A stretch of DNA of 64,000 nt, taken from an uncultured Pirellulaceae bacterium (GTDB lineage: Bacteria; Planctomycetota; Planctomycetia; Pirellulales; Pirellulaceae). The position numbers were made by a program, and so were the translations under genes. How positions within the stretch are numbered: position 1 is the first letter of the stretch; every line of letters starts with the position of its first letter. The stretch is taken from the NCBI GenBank assembly GCA_938084685.1, contig CALKGE010000012.1:27063-91062 (forward strand). The letters run 5' to 3'. Positions 1 through 9,104 of the stretch are shown in pieces. The notes under the pieces were generated by a model that was not told where the DNA came from, did no database searches, and saw only the letters and a list, made by a program, of their open reading frames with translations.

Positions 1-589
1 TAAGCAAGCCATAACTGCGTACATACTTCAACTCACCATCATGCAAACCAAGACTTCTCAGTGGTTTGTCTTCAGCCAGGTGCCCGAGGCATTTCTGCAC
101 AACGTCAACTGTCGCCTTGGCTTCCTTGTCGCCACTACGTGCTGTACGTTCTGCTTTGTTCAAAGCATTTTCCAAGGTCTGAATGTCGGCCAGCATCAAC
201 TCCGCTTCGATAATCTCAATGTCATCCAACGGGTCTACCTTTCCCGAAACATGAATCACGTCGTCATCTTCGAAACAACGAACAACTTGTAAGATGGCAT
301 CGACCTCGCGGATGTGGCTGAGAAACTTGTTCCCCAGGCCTTCACCTTCACTGGCCCCCTTCACAATGCCAGCGATGTCAACCAGCTTAAGAACGGCTGG
401 TATGACTTTCTGAGTCTGAATGTGGCTGCTGATGATATCCAGTCGCGGATCGGGAACAGGAACAATCCCCTCATTCGGCTCGATAGTACAAAACGGGTAG
501 TTCGCACTTTCAGCGCCCTGAGAACTGGTCAACGCATTAAACAGTGTGCTTTTGCCCACATTCGGCAAACCGACAATCCCTGCTTCCAT
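1..589 (-). CDS. ychF: Redox-regulated ATPase YchF (Obg/OLA1 family), 5' part only
   Basis: The gene runs off the left window edge, so only about the first 196 codons are visible. The N-terminus has the P-loop GLPNVGKST about seven residues in, followed by [11 protein letters not shown] and then [21 protein letters not shown]. This arrangement is diagnostic of YchF/OLA1, a TRAFAC-class P-loop protein that prefers ATP over GTP and associates with ribosomes. A coiled-coil insertion (residues about 125-165, rich in E/L/A/K) follows, as expected. The ATG at 589 gives a start directly before EAGIVG. An in-frame GTG lies three codons upstream and cannot be excluded. Upstream lies the 590-1042 repeat patch, so the gene is probably transcribed alone. 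Identification is secure; the C-terminal TGS domain is outside the window. Confidence 0.95.
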   Translation of the reverse strand, partial: MEAGIVGLPNVGKSTLFNALTSSQGAESANYPFCTIEPNEGIVPVPDPRLDIISSHIQTQKVIPAVLKLVDIAGIVKGASEGEGLGNKFLSHIREVDAILQVVRCFEDDDVIHVSGKVDPLDDIEIIEAELMLADIQTLENALNKAERTARSGDKEAKATVDVVQKCLGHLAEDKPLRSLGLHDGELKYVRSYGLL

Positions 590-1042
590 GATGCTCACTT
601 TGTCTGAGTTGATACTGGGGACGACAATATTCAGGTCCTCTATGGTACACCAAGTCGTATCCGAGAGAAATCCCGCCAAAAATGACACTGGTCAGACAAA
701 GTTTTTCACTCGTGACCGCCGCGATCCTCGCCCACTTCTCTCCAAAAACCCGGTAGAACCCGGTGCCACCCACTCATAAGAACCCGGTGCCACCCACTCA
801 TAAAAATCAGGTTAAGAATCAGGTGCCACCCACTGATTGAGTATCCCAAAACCACATCAAACGCCCCATTTCGAGTGGGTGGCACCTGATTCAGCGGTGG
901 ATTCAGCCAAGATCGAGTGGGTGGCACCTATTTCAGCACCTAGTTCAGCGGTGGATTCGGCCAGGGTCGAGTGGGTGGCACTTATTTATGGCCAGAGTTG
1001 CCACGGATATTCTGGCGTAATACGACGAAGACGAATCAACTG
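590..1042. other. Gene-free patch containing repeats
   Basis: This 453-base stretch lies between the start of ychF and the end of the zinc-ribbon gene. Short open frames exist on both strands but they read through the repeats and encode low-complexity WHRVL/GGT-type peptides, so I do not treat them as genes. The only clear structure is the group of six short repeats at 762-982, listed separately. The remainder (590-754 and 983-1042) shows no recognisable RNA gene or terminator. The ychF promoter must lie somewhere here on the minus strand, but I could not pick one with confidence. Confidence 0.6.
755..982. repeat. Six-copy inverted cluster of a GGTGCCACCCACTC repeat
   Basis: The 14-mer GGTGCCACCCACTC occurs at 762-775 and 786-799, and as GGTGCCACCCACTG at 822-835. 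Its reverse complement occurs at 873-886 and 915-928, and with one change at 969-982. The first two copies lie in a 24-bp direct tandem repeat (755-778, 779-802). The last two lie in 39-bp direct repeats (890-928 and 944-982) that differ at four positions, all transitions. The left group is therefore inverted relative to the right group, and the strand could fold into long hairpins with a loop of about 70 nt. No transposase is nearby. I infer a REP-like or miniature non-autonomous element; related short GTGGGTGGCACC-like words seem familiar to me from planctomycete intergenic regions, but I cannot verify that here. Confidence 0.85.
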
Positions 1043-1852
1043 TTAATTTTGAAACATTGCGAGTCTCGCCACTACGGCAACCTCGTCCTTGAGTTGTGCA
1101 GCCAGATCTGGGTTGAGCTTCATAATACGAGCGACCTCTCGCTCCAACTTGATTTCCGCTCCCATCTGCCTGCTCTTGTATTCCTCCATGAGCGACATGA
1201 TCTCCATGTTAGGCTCGTCCCGATCCATACTTTCCATGAGCGGATTTTGAGTTAAGGCAATTTGAGAAAGTCGTTTCAGATCATCCATGACTTCCTCAAG
1301 TTTTTCCTGAGAATCAACATACCTCAGAATCTTTCCCATCAGTTCCGTACAAGTGGTTTGGGCATCAAGGTATTCATCCATGACCGTAGTTATGGATGAT
1401 TCATCGCGAGTATTCACTGCGGCCAGAAGCTGATTTGCTTGCTCATCAGTGAGAACCAAACGTTTGACTGGACGTAACAGGTAGTAGGAATAGCTCCCGA
1501 TAGCCAGAATCAGTATCGTCATTACGCTCAGAAAAAACGTTCGCGATATCCTGGTTTGATCAAATTTGGAACTGTCAAAATGCTCACCTGCCGCTGCTGC
1601 GTCTTGCTGAGCTTTCCGTTTCGCTCGAAAAATCGACTTGGTACTAACCGCATCAGACGGAGCGTCCGACTCCTCCTGGCTGTTCACTTTGGGTGCGGAC
1701 CGGTTGACGACCGGAGCCATTACTTCGGCAGACTGCGCAGGTACGTTTAGCGACGCACTACACTCCGGACAATCGATCGTCTCGCCCTGTTTTTCATCCG
1801 CAACGTTGACGGTTTTTGAACACATCAAACAACGAAAAGAAATCATCGGCAT
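1043..1852 (-). CDS. Zinc-ribbon, single-pass membrane protein of unknown function
   Basis: This is a 269-residue protein. The N-terminus carries two CxxC pairs (C8/C11 and C28/C31) typical of a small zinc ribbon. A low-complexity linker (residues about 35-100) follows, then one hydrophobic membrane segment (about 105-126) and a helical, charged C-terminal domain of about 140 residues rich in E, L, M and Q. The expected topology is zinc ribbon in the cytoplasm and the helical domain outside. A strong GGAGG lies just before the ATG at 1852; the in-frame ATG at 1846 has better spacing and may be the true start. It is downstream of the DUF1080 gene on the same strand, separated by 165 bases. I do not recognise a family with a known function. 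Zinc-ribbon plus membrane-helix proteins of this kind are common in planctomycetes. Confidence 0.8.
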   Translation of the reverse strand: MPMISFRCLMCSKTVNVADEKQGETIDCPECSASLNVPAQSAEVMAPVVNRSAPKVNSQEESDAPSDAVSTKSIFRAKRKAQQDAAAAGEHFDSSKFDQTRISRTFFLSVMTILILAIGSYSYYLLRPVKRLVLTDEQANQLLAAVNTRDESSITTVMDEYLDAQTTCTELMGKILRYVDSQEKLEEVMDDLKRLSQIALTQNPLMESMDRDEPNMEIMSLMEEYKSRQMGAEIKLEREVARIMKLNPDLAAQLKDEVAVVARLAMFQN

Positions 1853-2017
1853 CTCTCCTCCGAATCAATCACACGATAGAAGACAACCTCGTCTCCCTAA
1901 CATCATCGTACGATAATTCCTTTGGTCATTACAGAAAGATCAGGATTCAACAACTAGTAGACACGTACTACTGATTTTAATCGTAGAAAAACGAAACCTT
2001 GAAATGAGCCCGTTTCC

Positions 2018-2875
2018 TTATTGGTCCGAGTCGTACCCGGTTAGTGGGCGAATCCACACATTTCGGAATCGAACCGGATTCCCGTGATCCTGCAAGGTAA
2101 GCGGAAGCTGCTGGGCATGAGCTTTCCATTGAGCAGGGTCTTTGTGAGCGACCTGTCCCAGGCTTGTGGCACGATTATGAACGACCACGCCATTGTGAAA
2201 CACGGTAATGTGTGCCGGTTCCACGAGTGCACCTTCTTCATCGAATTCTGGCGCTTCGAAGACGATATCGAAAACCTGCCACTGACCTGGTGCTCGCGAC
2301 GCATTAACCAACGGTGGATACTGGCCATAAATAGCCCCGGCCTGTCCATCTGAATAGCTGCGGTTGTCATAGGAATCCAGCACTTGAATCTCGTAGAGTC
2401 CCATAATCATCACTCCACTGTTTCCACGTCCCTGGCTGTCTCCTTGGACCTCGGACGGAGTCGCAAACTCAACATGCAGCTGGCAACTTCCGAAAGATTC
2501 CCGAGTTCGAATGGATCCGGTCCCGTTGACTTCCATGTAACCATCTTTCACGATCCATTTCGCTCTGCCACCATTGCCAGCCTGCCACTGCGAAAGATTC
2601 TTGCCGTCAAAGAGTACCGTTGCGTCCGATGGAGCAGACCCTGCTTTTTCCTGAGTACTAGCTGTTGGCGGCGTAATAATCCATGGCTCAGGACGTTCTT
2701 TATCATGAACTCCCCAAGGCTGCCCCGGCACGTTGAGCGTATCATCATACCCCTGGTCCGGCTGGCCCGTACGATGACGTCCTTTGAGCTTGGACTTGGT
2801 TTTCCCGGCTTCTGCGGGAACACTCACCAACATCACACTTAGTACAGAACAGATTGCTACGATTCGCTTGAGCAT
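2018..2875 (-). CDS. DUF1080 (3-keto-disaccharide hydrolase-like) exported protein
   Basis: This is a 285-residue secreted protein. A signal peptide (VAICSVLSVMLVSVPAEA, cleaved near residue 23) precedes a linker and one DUF1080 domain from about residue 85 to the end. Landmark words are VLFDGKNLSQW, GNSGVMIMGLYEIQVLDSY and GQWQVFDIVFEAP, all typical of the concanavalin-like DUF1080 fold. Some family members hydrolyse 3-keto-glycosides; the substrate here is unknown. The start was chosen by the ribosome-binding site: GGAGG abuts an ATG at 2884 but sits 9 bases before the ATG at 2875. The gene follows the DUF1501 gene by 89 bases and probably forms part of the same minus-strand block (5985 to 2018), a gene company often seen in planctomycetes. 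Domain assignment is firm; enzymatic role is inference. Confidence 0.88.
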   Translation of the reverse strand: MLKRIVAICSVLSVMLVSVPAEAGKTKSKLKGRHRTGQPDQGYDDTLNVPGQPWGVHDKERPEPWIITPPTASTQEKAGSAPSDATVLFDGKNLSQWQAGNGGRAKWIVKDGYMEVNGTGSIRTRESFGSCQLHVEFATPSEVQGDSQGRGNSGVMIMGLYEIQVLDSYDNRSYSDGQAGAIYGQYPPLVNASRAPGQWQVFDIVFEAPEFDEEGALVEPAHITVFHNGVVVHNRATSLGQVAHKDPAQWKAHAQQLPLTLQDHGNPVRFRNVWIRPLTGYDSDQ

Positions 2876-2964
2876 GACTCTCATCCTCCATCAGACATTT
2901 TTCAGTTTCGCATTTGAGAAACGTCAGTATATCAGAGAATCCGCAGGAACGGTCGAGGACGAGG

Positions 2965-4263
2965 TCAGGTAAGTAACTGGTCTATCGGAGTTCCTTTGGA
3001 GAGCGCCATCGGACGACCAATCGGCGTCTCCAGCTCGTGCTGATAGTCAATGGCCAGGGCCTTCAATACCGTTGCATGGACGTCAGCAATCGACACCGGC
3101 TGCACAACATCAGCCGTCTTATTCTCAGCTTCGAGATTCGGCGCCGGGTTTGTCTCTCCAACAACCTGACCTCCTCGAATACCTCCACCACCAAGTACTA
3201 CGGAGAATCCATGTGGCCAGTGATCCCGGCCACTCGCTCGATTCAATCGCGGTGTCCGACCAAATTCACCTGCCCAAATCACGATGGTATTTTCAAACAA
3301 ACCATCTGCTTTCAAGTCAGCGACCATGGCTGCCATGGCCGGATCCAGGATTTCGATTCTATTACGCTGGCCTTCCGTATTATTGATGTGTGTATCCCAA
3401 CCACCCAATGTCACTTCGACACAACGAACGCCCGCTTTGACCAACTGAGTTGCAACAAAACAGCCTCGACCAAAGGCGTGATCTCCGTATCGTGCCAGGA
3501 CGGCTGACGAAACATCACTGACCGAAAACGCTTTCAATTGTTCGGATGACATCATCCGCTGCGCGCGGCGAATTGAAAGCTGATGCAGTGTTTTGGATTT
3601 ATCCAGATTACGCAAACGGCCTCGAGCGAATTCAGATTCGACCACACCCAATAGATCACTGCTTCGCGTATCCTGCCGCCGCTGGTTCACACGTGCCTGA
3701 ACATCGGGAATCGGTCGCAATGGATCTCCGATCTGAAATGCGTCGAAAGCATCACCCAAATAACCTCCCCGTCCAGGATGCGTACTGGACAAAATCGAAA
3801 CATGACGAGGAATATCGCTTTGACTGGGCAATTGGTGGCAAACCACCGCTCCAATCGACGGATGTACCAGAGTCGGATCGGGACGAAACCCCGTCTTGAT
3901 GTTATATACTCCCCGAGCGTGATCCCCTTCCTTACTGACAACACTTCGCACAATACTCAGATGCTCCATCTGCTCGGCAACCCGTGGCAAAGTGGAAGCA
4001 ATTTCGATTCCCTTGGCCGCCGTTTTGATTGCCCGTACGCCTCCGGAATACTGTTGTTGAGCAGACTCAGCGGGATCAAAGGTATCGCGTTGACTGGGAC
4101 CACCCTGCATCCACAATACGATGACGTTTTTAGGAGGTTTTCGCTCGTCAGGACTCGTCTGTTGAGCCCGAGTCAAACTGGCAGACAGGAGTGTCAACCA
4201 GGAACCTCCCGCCGTTTGCAGTAAAGTGCGACGATTCCAGTGAGCTGGCTTTTGACACGACAT
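2965..4263 (-). CDS. DUF1501 family protein with Tat signal
   Basis: This 432-residue protein starts with a twin-arginine leader (NRRTLLQTAGGSWLTLL at residues about 10-26), so it is probably exported folded. The body matches the DUF1501 family, which has an alkaline-phosphatase-like/sulfatase-like fold: VIVLWMQGGPSQRDTFD near the N-terminus, GDHARGVYNIKTGFRP in the middle, VEVTLGGWDTHINN and VIWAGEFGRTPRLN toward the C-terminus, and GRDHWPHGFSVVLGGGGIRGG. These conserved D/H residues suggest metal binding; a biochemical role has not been established for the family as far as I know. The ATG at 4263 is preceded by GGGGAG at good spacing. It lies 27 bases after the DUF1549/DUF1553 gene and is almost certainly co-transcribed with it, the standard pairing in planctomycetes. 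Confidence 0.93.
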   Translation of the reverse strand: MSCQKPAHWNRRTLLQTAGGSWLTLLSASLTRAQQTSPDERKPPKNVIVLWMQGGPSQRDTFDPAESAQQQYSGGVRAIKTAAKGIEIASTLPRVAEQMEHLSIVRSVVSKEGDHARGVYNIKTGFRPDPTLVHPSIGAVVCHQLPSQSDIPRHVSILSSTHPGRGGYLGDAFDAFQIGDPLRPIPDVQARVNQRRQDTRSSDLLGVVESEFARGRLRNLDKSKTLHQLSIRRAQRMMSSEQLKAFSVSDVSSAVLARYGDHAFGRGCFVATQLVKAGVRCVEVTLGGWDTHINNTEGQRNRIEILDPAMAAMVADLKADGLFENTIVIWAGEFGRTPRLNRASGRDHWPHGFSVVLGGGGIRGGQVVGETNPAPNLEAENKTADVVQPVSIADVHATVLKALAIDYQHELETPIGRPMALSKGTPIDQLLT

Positions 4264-4290
4264 GATTGCAATCTCCCCTCTCTTTCCCTG

Positions 4291-5985
4291 CTAATGAGAC
4301 CAGGAAAACTCGGTACTATTGGTCAAGGTCCAGAACAGATCTTCAATCACCTTGCTACGTTGATGCTCCGGTATCTCCCTAAATTTCTTCAGGAAATGCA
4401 GTAATTCCGTCTGAGTTGGCAAGCGCGTCAATACGGCTAAATAAACCGAACGAATGGCAGCTTCATCATCTTTGGTAATCGTGGCGATCCGAGCTGATGC
4501 GTTGGCACCATTTCCGTTGGCAATACGACTTTGGAGCAGGTTACCGTTCATTAGCAGTAGTCGCTGGGTAACTGTACCTCCTCGATCCTCAAACTCGTCT
4601 TCCCCGGTATCGCCAAATCGCCTGACAAAGTCATCCATCTCACTTTGTTGCTGCAGTCGTACCAGGTAACTGACATCAGCGTTGATCGTCTTCAGACTGG
4701 CCGTCTGATTGAGTGCTCCGGCAACCTGTTCCGGACGCAGGCGAACCAATGGAAAGACAGACCAGGCTGACTCGTGGTCTGCCGTCACCTCAAAATCCGC
4801 TCGGCTATCCATCCTGAATACCTTCAGTCGGGTAATCATGCGAATCAGGTGGTGAACGTCGAAATCACTCTTCACAAACTCATCCGTCAAAGTTTCCAAA
4901 CCGGGAGGAAATGGGCCTGCCAACGGAATATCATCGACAGGCTCAACCAGCGGACGTCCAAAAACGATCGACCAGATTCGATTAACGGCCGTTCTGGCAA
5001 ACGCACGGTTATTCGGATGCGTAACCCAGTCGGCCAACTGGTCACGTCGAACCCCATCCGACTCTGACAATTCCCTGTAAAACGGAACTACCGGAGGCAC
5101 AATCACTTCGTCTTCGGCATCAAGATACCTAAAGGCATAGTGTTCACGATCATCTTCTACTCCATAAAACCCAGTTTTTACCTGGGAGTAAAAAGCTGCG
5201 AATTGATGAAAGTCCGACTGCAAACTCTCCCGAGCGGGATTCTCGGGATCCAGCGCAATGGTACCCAGCCGATCGTCATGACATTGCAGACAATCGATTC
5301 GTAATCCCAGGAAGGCACGACTTGTGCGTCCTGCCAGTTTCATGATGTCTGGTCGTCCCTGGTTTTCCTGGGTGATCGTGGCCGTCACAAAATTCACTTC
5401 CGGGTCGCTTGTCCACACTCCCTTACTCGCAATCAGAGTATGCACCAGGTCGTCATACGGCTGGTTTTCCATTAGCTGGTCGCTAAGCCATAACCGAAAT
5501 CTCCCTCGCCGATAAATAAGAAACGGCCCCGTATCCACGCCGACAAACACTCTGGCAAACCGCTCGCTCACATAATCTGAATACCGCCGGTCTTGCAACA
5601 GATAGTTGATATATCGATCCATGATCTGGTCATCTGTCGACTCATAACCGGTATCCAGCGTAAAAGCCTTGATCTCCTCAACCGAAGGAATCGTGCCGTG
5701 CAATGCGAGCGACGCTCGACGCATCACCGTCAGCGTGCTGGCTGGTGGTGCATGTTGCAATCCTTTCCCCTGCCATGCAGCCTGAAACTGCTGGTCCACC
5801 TGCTGCACAACATCCAGGAATCCTGAATCCTGCTGCTGGTGGTTACCCACTCGCTTCACCGATTGAGGTAATTGCCGAAAGCTGAAGGCGCTGCCCATCA
5901 ATGAGCCGATAGCGACGCCACAGATCAGTACAAAAAGAACTGTCTGAGCCACAGGACCCAATTTTGAGTTTGCTTTTTCTGTCAT
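4291..5985 (-). CDS. DUF1549/DUF1553 (PSCyt2/PSD1-type) membrane-anchored protein
   Basis: A 564-residue protein with an N-terminal uncleaved anchor (TVLFVLICGVAIGSLMG, about residues 15-31). The DUF1549 part (about 60-260) contains SLALHGTIPSVEEI and the motif LRIDCLQCHDDRLG, with a CxxCH at 232-236 that could attach haem c. The DUF1553 part (about 315-560) has WVTHPNNRAFARTAVNRIW and GRPLVEPVDDIP. Planctomycete members of this pair are often 700-1000 residues long with an extra N-terminal cytochrome domain; this one is short and has no PSCyt1 domain. It is followed by the DUF1501 partner 27 bases downstream. I infer a periplasmic redox or polymer-related role, but no activity is established. 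The ATG at 5985 has a GGCGGTG purine-rich stretch upstream. Confidence 0.92.
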   Translation of the reverse strand: MTEKANSKLGPVAQTVLFVLICGVAIGSLMGSAFSFRQLPQSVKRVGNHQQQDSGFLDVVQQVDQQFQAAWQGKGLQHAPPASTLTVMRRASLALHGTIPSVEEIKAFTLDTGYESTDDQIMDRYINYLLQDRRYSDYVSERFARVFVGVDTGPFLIYRRGRFRLWLSDQLMENQPYDDLVHTLIASKGVWTSDPEVNFVTATITQENQGRPDIMKLAGRTSRAFLGLRIDCLQCHDDRLGTIALDPENPARESLQSDFHQFAAFYSQVKTGFYGVEDDREHYAFRYLDAEDEVIVPPVVPFYRELSESDGVRRDQLADWVTHPNNRAFARTAVNRIWSIVFGRPLVEPVDDIPLAGPFPPGLETLTDEFVKSDFDVHHLIRMITRLKVFRMDSRADFEVTADHESAWSVFPLVRLRPEQVAGALNQTASLKTINADVSYLVRLQQQSEMDDFVRRFGDTGEDEFEDRGGTVTQRLLLMNGNLLQSRIANGNGANASARIATITKDDEAAIRSVYLAVLTRLPTQTELLHFLKKFREIPEHQRSKVIEDLFWTLTNSTEFSWSH

Positions 5986-6102
5986 GACACCGCCAGACGC
6001 TAATCCGTCCCTTTATTCAGAGTGACTAAACCGTCGCTTAGTATATATTATTAGCATTCAGCAAGGAAAAAACGAACCTCGCTGGAGACGAAACCATTTG
6101 GC

Positions 6103-7356
6103 ATGAATGAATCCACCTCACCATCGAATGACGAGCAACCATCGCTTCAGCCGGAACGGCAAGTGATGCAGGCGACCGCAATTTATGATCTGACTGCCTA
6201 TCAAACCGATGGTGAACCCGCAGCAGACCGAAAGCCACCAACTTTTCTACCTCCGGTTCTGACCTGGCCATGCATGAAGATAGCAGGCATGGTCGAATGG
6301 TTATTCGGTGTGATATCGATGATCGCCATACTCACCCTTTGTGCGGCCATCCCGATTCTGCAGTTTGTAACACTTGGGTACCTGCTGGAAATATCATCAC
6401 AGATCGTTAAACAGCGCAAGGTACGAGCAGGATTCGTAGGAATTCGCAAGGCAGCCCGAATCGGAGGATTTGCTCTGGGAACTTTGATTGTATGGCTGCC
6501 CGCCTTCAACGTTTCGGACATCTTCCGCGACGCTAAAATTTTATTGGGAAACTCGCAGGACATTCGTCCGTTCAGCATTAACCTCGTCGTAGTACTTCTG
6601 CTGACTGTTGCCTATACGCTTTGGGCCTGGCTGCGAGGCGGTAAACTGCGGCACTTTTTATGGCCAGCGCCGGTTCGTTTTTTCAAGTCCATTCTGAAGC
6701 GGCAAACGTATCAAGAGGCTGTAGCAGGATTCTGGAAGTTCACCGATTCTTTGCAAATCGGACCAATGTTCATGCTGGGTCTGCGAGGATTTCTGGGAGC
6801 TGGCATGTGGCTACTTCTTCCAGTGCTGTTGTGTATTGGAGGTACCCAATTACCAGAAGGGCTGCGCGGACTGTCTACTCTACTCGGCCTGCCATCATTG
6901 GCATTCGTGCTTTGCTATTTACCAATTCTGCAAACCCGATTTGCGGTAGGCCGTGACTGGAAGGTCTTTTATGAGATCGGTGAGGTTCGAGCATTATTCA
7001 AGCGAGCTCCGATTGCACTCTGGATATCAATGCTCTCGGTGTGGGGCTTTGCACTGCCCGTCTATCTGGCAAAAATCCAGCTCACTCCTCGCGAAGTTTT
7101 CCTGCTGCCAACAGTCATATTTGTTATCTTTGCCTGGCCATCCCGCATGCTGCTGGGGTGGGCCTATGCACGGGCCACCAAGCGAGAAACCGACAGAAAC
7201 GTGATTTCGATCTGGCTTTCACGACTGGCCATCGTTCCCGTCGTCATGATCTATGCCGGCGTCGTTTTCCTGTCTCGCTATACATCCTGGTATGGGGATT
7301 GGAGTCTGTTCGAACAACACGCTCTATTAATCCCCATTCCACTTTTAGGTGGATAA
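6103..7356 (+). CDS. Polytopic membrane protein of unknown function (DUF4013-like)
   Basis: This 417-residue protein has a hydrophilic N-terminal tail of about 55 residues, then about eight hydrophobic segments (roughly residues 60-100, 125-145, 155-175, 215-245, 250-275, 300-320, 335-360 and 375-395). The first long segment with the motif LQFVTLGYLLEISSQ and the glycine-rich loops resemble DUF4013-type membrane proteins found in many planctomycetes; this family call is tentative. It lies divergent from the DUF1549 gene with about 117 bases between the starts, so the two probably have back-to-back promoters. No catalytic motif is visible. The ATG at 6103 is the first start of the open frame. 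Confidence 0.75.
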   Translation: MNESTSPSNDEQPSLQPERQVMQATAIYDLTAYQTDGEPAADRKPPTFLPPVLTWPCMKIAGMVEWLFGVISMIAILTLCAAIPILQFVTLGYLLEISSQIVKQRKVRAGFVGIRKAARIGGFALGTLIVWLPAFNVSDIFRDAKILLGNSQDIRPFSINLVVVLLLTVAYTLWAWLRGGKLRHFLWPAPVRFFKSILKRQTYQEAVAGFWKFTDSLQIGPMFMLGLRGFLGAGMWLLLPVLLCIGGTQLPEGLRGLSTLLGLPSLAFVLCYLPILQTRFAVGRDWKVFYEIGEVRALFKRAPIALWISMLSVWGFALPVYLAKIQLTPREVFLLPTVIFVIFAWPSRMLLGWAYARATKRETDRNVISIWLSRLAIVPVVMIYAGVVFLSRYTSWYGDWSLFEQHALLIPIPLLGG

Positions 7357-7377
7357 ACCCGACCAGCAACGCCAGTT

Positions 7378-7773
7378 TCACTCGCGGTCGGTCACGACTT
7401 CACCCAAAAAGTTAAATGGCACTCGGGGAATCAGAAAAGCAATCAGGTCCCCATCGTTTTGCTGTAGCAGTCCATCAATCATCTCACAGTCGACTTTTCC
7501 CAGCACTCGCACTGGGACGGCATCGCGAGGATCAATCGGAATCTCAATCAACGATTCCATGTGCGAGGCCCAGCCACCTAAACGATCAACCGCTTTATTC
7601 TGTGACACGAGATATTCAACGGTTGCATGCCAGCCCCCAAAACGACTCTGCCAGGAGTCCGGCAAAGTGAAGGGGGAATTGTCTACTTCAAATTCCAACG
7701 CAAGGTCCGGAGCACTCCCACCCTGTGATGTGATATTTAACGTGCCACTACCCTGCTTCACTTCAAAGTGAAA
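7378..7773 (-). pseudogene. C-terminal remainder of the DUF2071 domain, cut off by an in-frame TAA
   Basis: This segment continues in exactly the same frame as the gene ending at 7774. After the TAA at 7776-7774 the frame reads FHFEVKQGSGTLNITS and goes on for about 130 residues to 7378. The sequence (VDNSPFTLPDSWQSRFG, then ATVEYLVSQNKAVDR and VNFLGEVV-like residues near the end) looks like the second half of a DUF2071 (YqjF-like, acetoacetate-decarboxylase-fold) domain. A GTG at 7761 is the first available start but has no ribosome-binding site before it. Either the gene is newly inactivated, the stop is read through, or there is a base error in the sequence. The preserved coding character argues that any inactivation is recent. 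Confidence 0.75.
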
Positions 7774-9015
7774 TTAGCCACTCTTGTGCGACGGCAATCC
7801 ATCACTCATGAGTCGACTGCCAATCACGTGGACTGAACTATTGAAGCAGGTCTTCAGAAAGTAAACGGCTCCAGCTCCCTGCTTGGTGGCGTCAAGGTAG
7901 ACACGCCAGTTGCTCTGCAGCGGAGAAGGCAACCATCTGCGCAACTTACCCAAAAACCGAGGGCCAAATCCACCATGTTGGTAAGTCAGAATAGATACTA
8001 CCGCCATGGAATCTCGCGAATCCACCTGGAAACCATCCGGCAACAGTTTAGATACTCGTTCGGCGGGAACAAGCCAGTTCAGGTAGAGCACATTACGGAT
8101 GTCCGAGGTAAGTACTGGTGTACGAGCCAGCTTACCTACCAGTCGCATGATATCGCGGATCCCTTTGGAATTCAGTAATCCTGACGTCCAGCGTAAAGAA
8201 CTGTTCGTTGGGAATTCAAGATGCTGCAGCTGCTGGCTGGACTCGCGAAAAAACTCATGATGACGATCACCCAACGCAGCGGTGAAAGCCAGCATCCAAA
8301 CAAACAGAACGGGAAATCCGATTCCGTTAAACAGAACGACGAGGTGAAAATCCAGATACTCGATCCCACCGGCAAGCACGGGTGCGGCAGCATGATGACA
8401 GGCGAGAACAGACAGCGTAAAGGCGACCAGATCGATGGCGCTCAGTATCAGGAATACTTTCAAATGGCGCACATGACCATGATAAGCGACAAGCGCGGCG
8501 GTCCAGCAAAGTTGCATCAGCGTATACCCAAACGCCCCGCAGGTAGTTGTCATGACAATCCAACGTGCTTCCCAACGCACGTACTCGGACGCATTCCCCA
8601 GGCAAACAGCCTGGCGAGCTTGTTCTACAAAGCTGGTCACAAGGGCATATTCGCCCCACTGTTCCGGAATGATTGCTGCCACGGTAAACAGCAGCGCGAG
8701 AATACTCAGCGCAAACGGCAGGCGGCCTATTGACGCGGTCTGTCGGCGAACGTTGTTGAAATAAAGCATCAACAGGACAGCTGCAGCCAGATTCGCCAAC
8801 GCCACCAGCTGCCAAAGATGCCATCCCAAACGCCAGAGTGTTGAATTCTCTGCTACATAAATCGCTCGTTCCAATACAGATTTTTCTATATCCAGTCCGG
8901 GCTGCATAATTCCCAGAGCTGCAAACAGAGCGATGGCATGCAGAAAGGCAGACACCACAAAACTGATGACCGTCAGACGATAAAGTAATCGAGAAGATGC
9001 AGGATTTTTGTTCAT
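7774..9015 (-). CDS. Six-TM membrane domain fused to the first half of a DUF2071 domain (interrupted)
   Basis: The 413-residue product begins at the ATG at 9015 (the frame is open further up to 9120, but that would overlap the divergent gene at 9105). Six hydrophobic segments occupy roughly residues 15-250. From about residue 290 the sequence becomes DUF2071-like: TSDIRNVLYLNWLVPAERV, then LLPDGFQVD and SILTYQHGGFGPRFLG. The domain stops short at SHKSG followed by TAA at 7776-7774, in the same frame as about 130 further residues of the domain (see 7378-7773). The intact gene would encode about 545 residues. A membrane domain N-terminal to DUF2071 is an uncommon architecture. Function is unknown; DUF2071 proteins are soluble YqjF-like members. 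Confidence 0.75.
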   Translation of the reverse strand: MNKNPASSRLLYRLTVISFVVSAFLHAIALFAALGIMQPGLDIEKSVLERAIYVAENSTLWRLGWHLWQLVALANLAAAVLLMLYFNNVRRQTASIGRLPFALSILALLFTVAAIIPEQWGEYALVTSFVEQARQAVCLGNASEYVRWEARWIVMTTTCGAFGYTLMQLCWTAALVAYHGHVRHLKVFLILSAIDLVAFTLSVLACHHAAAPVLAGGIEYLDFHLVVLFNGIGFPVLFVWMLAFTAALGDRHHEFFRESSQQLQHLEFPTNSSLRWTSGLLNSKGIRDIMRLVGKLARTPVLTSDIRNVLYLNWLVPAERVSKLLPDGFQVDSRDSMAVVSILTYQHGGFGPRFLGKLRRWLPSPLQSNWRVYLDATKQGAGAVYFLKTCFNSSVHVIGSRLMSDGLPSHKSG

Positions 9016-9104
9016 CCGAGAAAACCTGTGCCATTCATTCTGGATTTCCAAGTAATTACTATATAGGTAATTCAACCGCCGCTTTGTGAGACAATTAACT
9101 AAAA

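Noticed and set aside
706..927. Small open frame on the minus strand in the repeat patch
   Set aside because: It encodes repeated SGWHRVL words that come from the DNA repeats, with no conserved protein.
7378..7761. Independent gene starting with GTG at 7761
   Set aside because: It lacks a ribosome-binding site and continues in frame from the upstream DUF2071 half after a TAA, so it is better read as the cut-off end of that gene.
7762..7776. Frameshift as the cause of the split DUF2071 gene
   Set aside because: Both halves share one reading frame; the break is a single TAA and not a base insertion or loss.
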